Shown here: positions 6,600 through 7,230 of the stretch, one piece after another | How the letters are laid out: every line of letters begins with the position of its first letter | Position numbering within the stretch: position 1 is the stretch's first letter | NCBI GenBank assembly: GCA_017623955.1 | Contig: JAGAOA010000065.1 | Coordinates: 1 to 7,230, forward strand | Reading direction: 5' to 3' | Length of the DNA stretch: 7,230 bases | Source: Opitutales bacterium | Lineage (GTDB): Bacteria > Verrucomicrobiota > Verrucomicrobiae > Opitutales > CAG-312 | The notes under the pieces: model-generated | Databases searched by the model: none | Told to the model about the DNA's origin: nothing | What the model saw: only the letters and a program-made list of their open reading frames with translations | Made by a program: the position numbers and the translations under genes

Positions 6600-7230
6600 T
6601 TATTTCCATCCGCAAAAATCTTTAATTTCTGCTGCGTTTTTATAGAAGAATTTTTCAGCTTCAGGAGGTGTTCCCCAACGCCAGTAAACAGAGCCAACTA
6701 GTTCAAAATACAACTTCCAGAAATCACATATTTTTTTTGCAGCAAGATTATCTTGTTCTGTTCCATAAAACTGATCAGGTGCAAAGAGCGTTTTGTCGTT
6801 AAAGAATCTCAAATTTGGCGAACCATCGTTACATTTTTTATCGAAGAATGTAGGTAGTTCTCCTAAACATCGCCTGAACCCACTCACATCGCAAGTTATG
6901 TTTTTATAATAATAGAGATTTTGTTCAGTCTGATCTAAATATGGCCATCCTATATGACCTTGCATAATTTTCAATTCAGAGAAAGCTTCGGCTATTGCGG
7001 CTAAATGGTGGGGTTGCATATTTACCGATGCAAAAGATCCTTTTGACTTGCTGTTCCATGCTTGACCTTTTGCAACTAGCCCAGTATGGAAAAGTATAGG
7101 CATTTTTAATTTCTGAGCTTTTTCGTAAATTGGAAAATATTTTTCGTGAGAATAAGGCAGGGCAGGCTTATATGGTTTTAGTCCTACAAATCCCTTTTCG
7201 ATTAGAACGTCGGGCTGATTTATTTCTCCA
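6600..7230 (-). CDS. Amidohydrolase-2 family metal-dependent hydrolase, N-terminus cut by window edge
   Basis: The frame is open from 7229 to the TAA at 6600-6602, giving 209 visible residues; the N-terminus lies beyond the right edge. The ATG at 7103 is internal: the codons before it encode GFVGLKPY and then PIYEKAQKLK, which are typical family sequence. Hallmarks of the amidohydrolase-2 (PF04909, COG2159-like) barrel are visible in order. 'PILFHTG' carries a likely metal-ligand His at 7088-7086. 'MQGHIGWP' carries the second His at 6956-6954. 'ITCDVSG' is the next strand. 'LFAPDQFYG' has the likely catalytic Asp at 6776-6774, in the place of the common 'fGsDyP'. The usual N-terminal HxH pair would be off the window. 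The C-terminus ends with a 'PPEAEKFFYKNAAEI' helix, usual for the family. Members include sugar lactonases and decarboxylases, so hydrolysis of a sugar-derived lactone is possible but unproven. It is the most upstream visible gene of the operon. Confidence 0.85.
   Translation of the reverse strand, partial: GEINQPDVLIEKGFVGLKPYKPALPYSHEKYFPIYEKAQKLKMPILFHTGLVAKGQAWNSKSKGSFASVNMQPHHLAAIAEAFSELKIMQGHIGWPYLDQTEQNLYYYKNITCDVSGFRRCLGELPTFFDKKCNDGSPNLRFFNDKTLFAPDQFYGTEQDNLAAKKICDFWKLYFELVGSVYWRWGTPPEAEKFFYKNAAEIKDFCGWK

Overview
The window is AT-rich (about 36-38% G+C in the lines I counted) and gene-dense. It contains six protein-coding genes, two of them cut by the window edges. I see no tRNA, rRNA, CRISPR array, insertion sequence or phage gene. 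The LacI-type regulator has features I associate with Verrucomicrobiota/Lentisphaerota regulators: an 'SSLMSKLRK' hinge followed by an 'IAIING' strand and a 'GIRGGIVLGH' strand. The secreted enzymes resemble a family common in Lentisphaerota, Planctomycetota and some Firmicutes. My best guess is therefore an AT-rich member of the PVC group, perhaps host-associated. This rests on protein style only and no marker gene is present.

Layout. Positions 1-2994 (minus strand) hold two tandem paralogous genes for exported TIM-barrel, glycosidase-like proteins. The upstream copy (2994-1156) is complete; the downstream copy (1143-1) runs off the left edge. Only 12 bp separate them. Positions 2995-3269 are an AT-rich divergent control region. 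Positions 3270-4211 (plus strand) encode an AraC-family regulator divergent from the enzyme pair. Positions 4227-7230 (minus strand) look like a second operon, read from the right: the C-terminal part of an amidohydrolase-2-type metal hydrolase (7230-6600), an MFS transporter (6582-5269), and a LacI-family regulator (5258-4227). The AraC and LacI genes converge with 15 bp between their stop codons.

How it may work together (inference). The arrangement reads as a small carbohydrate or glycoside utilisation locus. Exported enzymes would release a small product, the MFS permease would import it, and the amidohydrolase would open a lactone or otherwise process it inside the cell. Each transcription unit has its own regulator. 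No SusC/SusD pair is seen in the window. The exported enzymes match no well-characterised glycosidase family that I can name with certainty; the nearest I recall is the uncharacterised DUF5696 group, which is distantly GH101-like. This makes the enzyme pair the most interesting content here.
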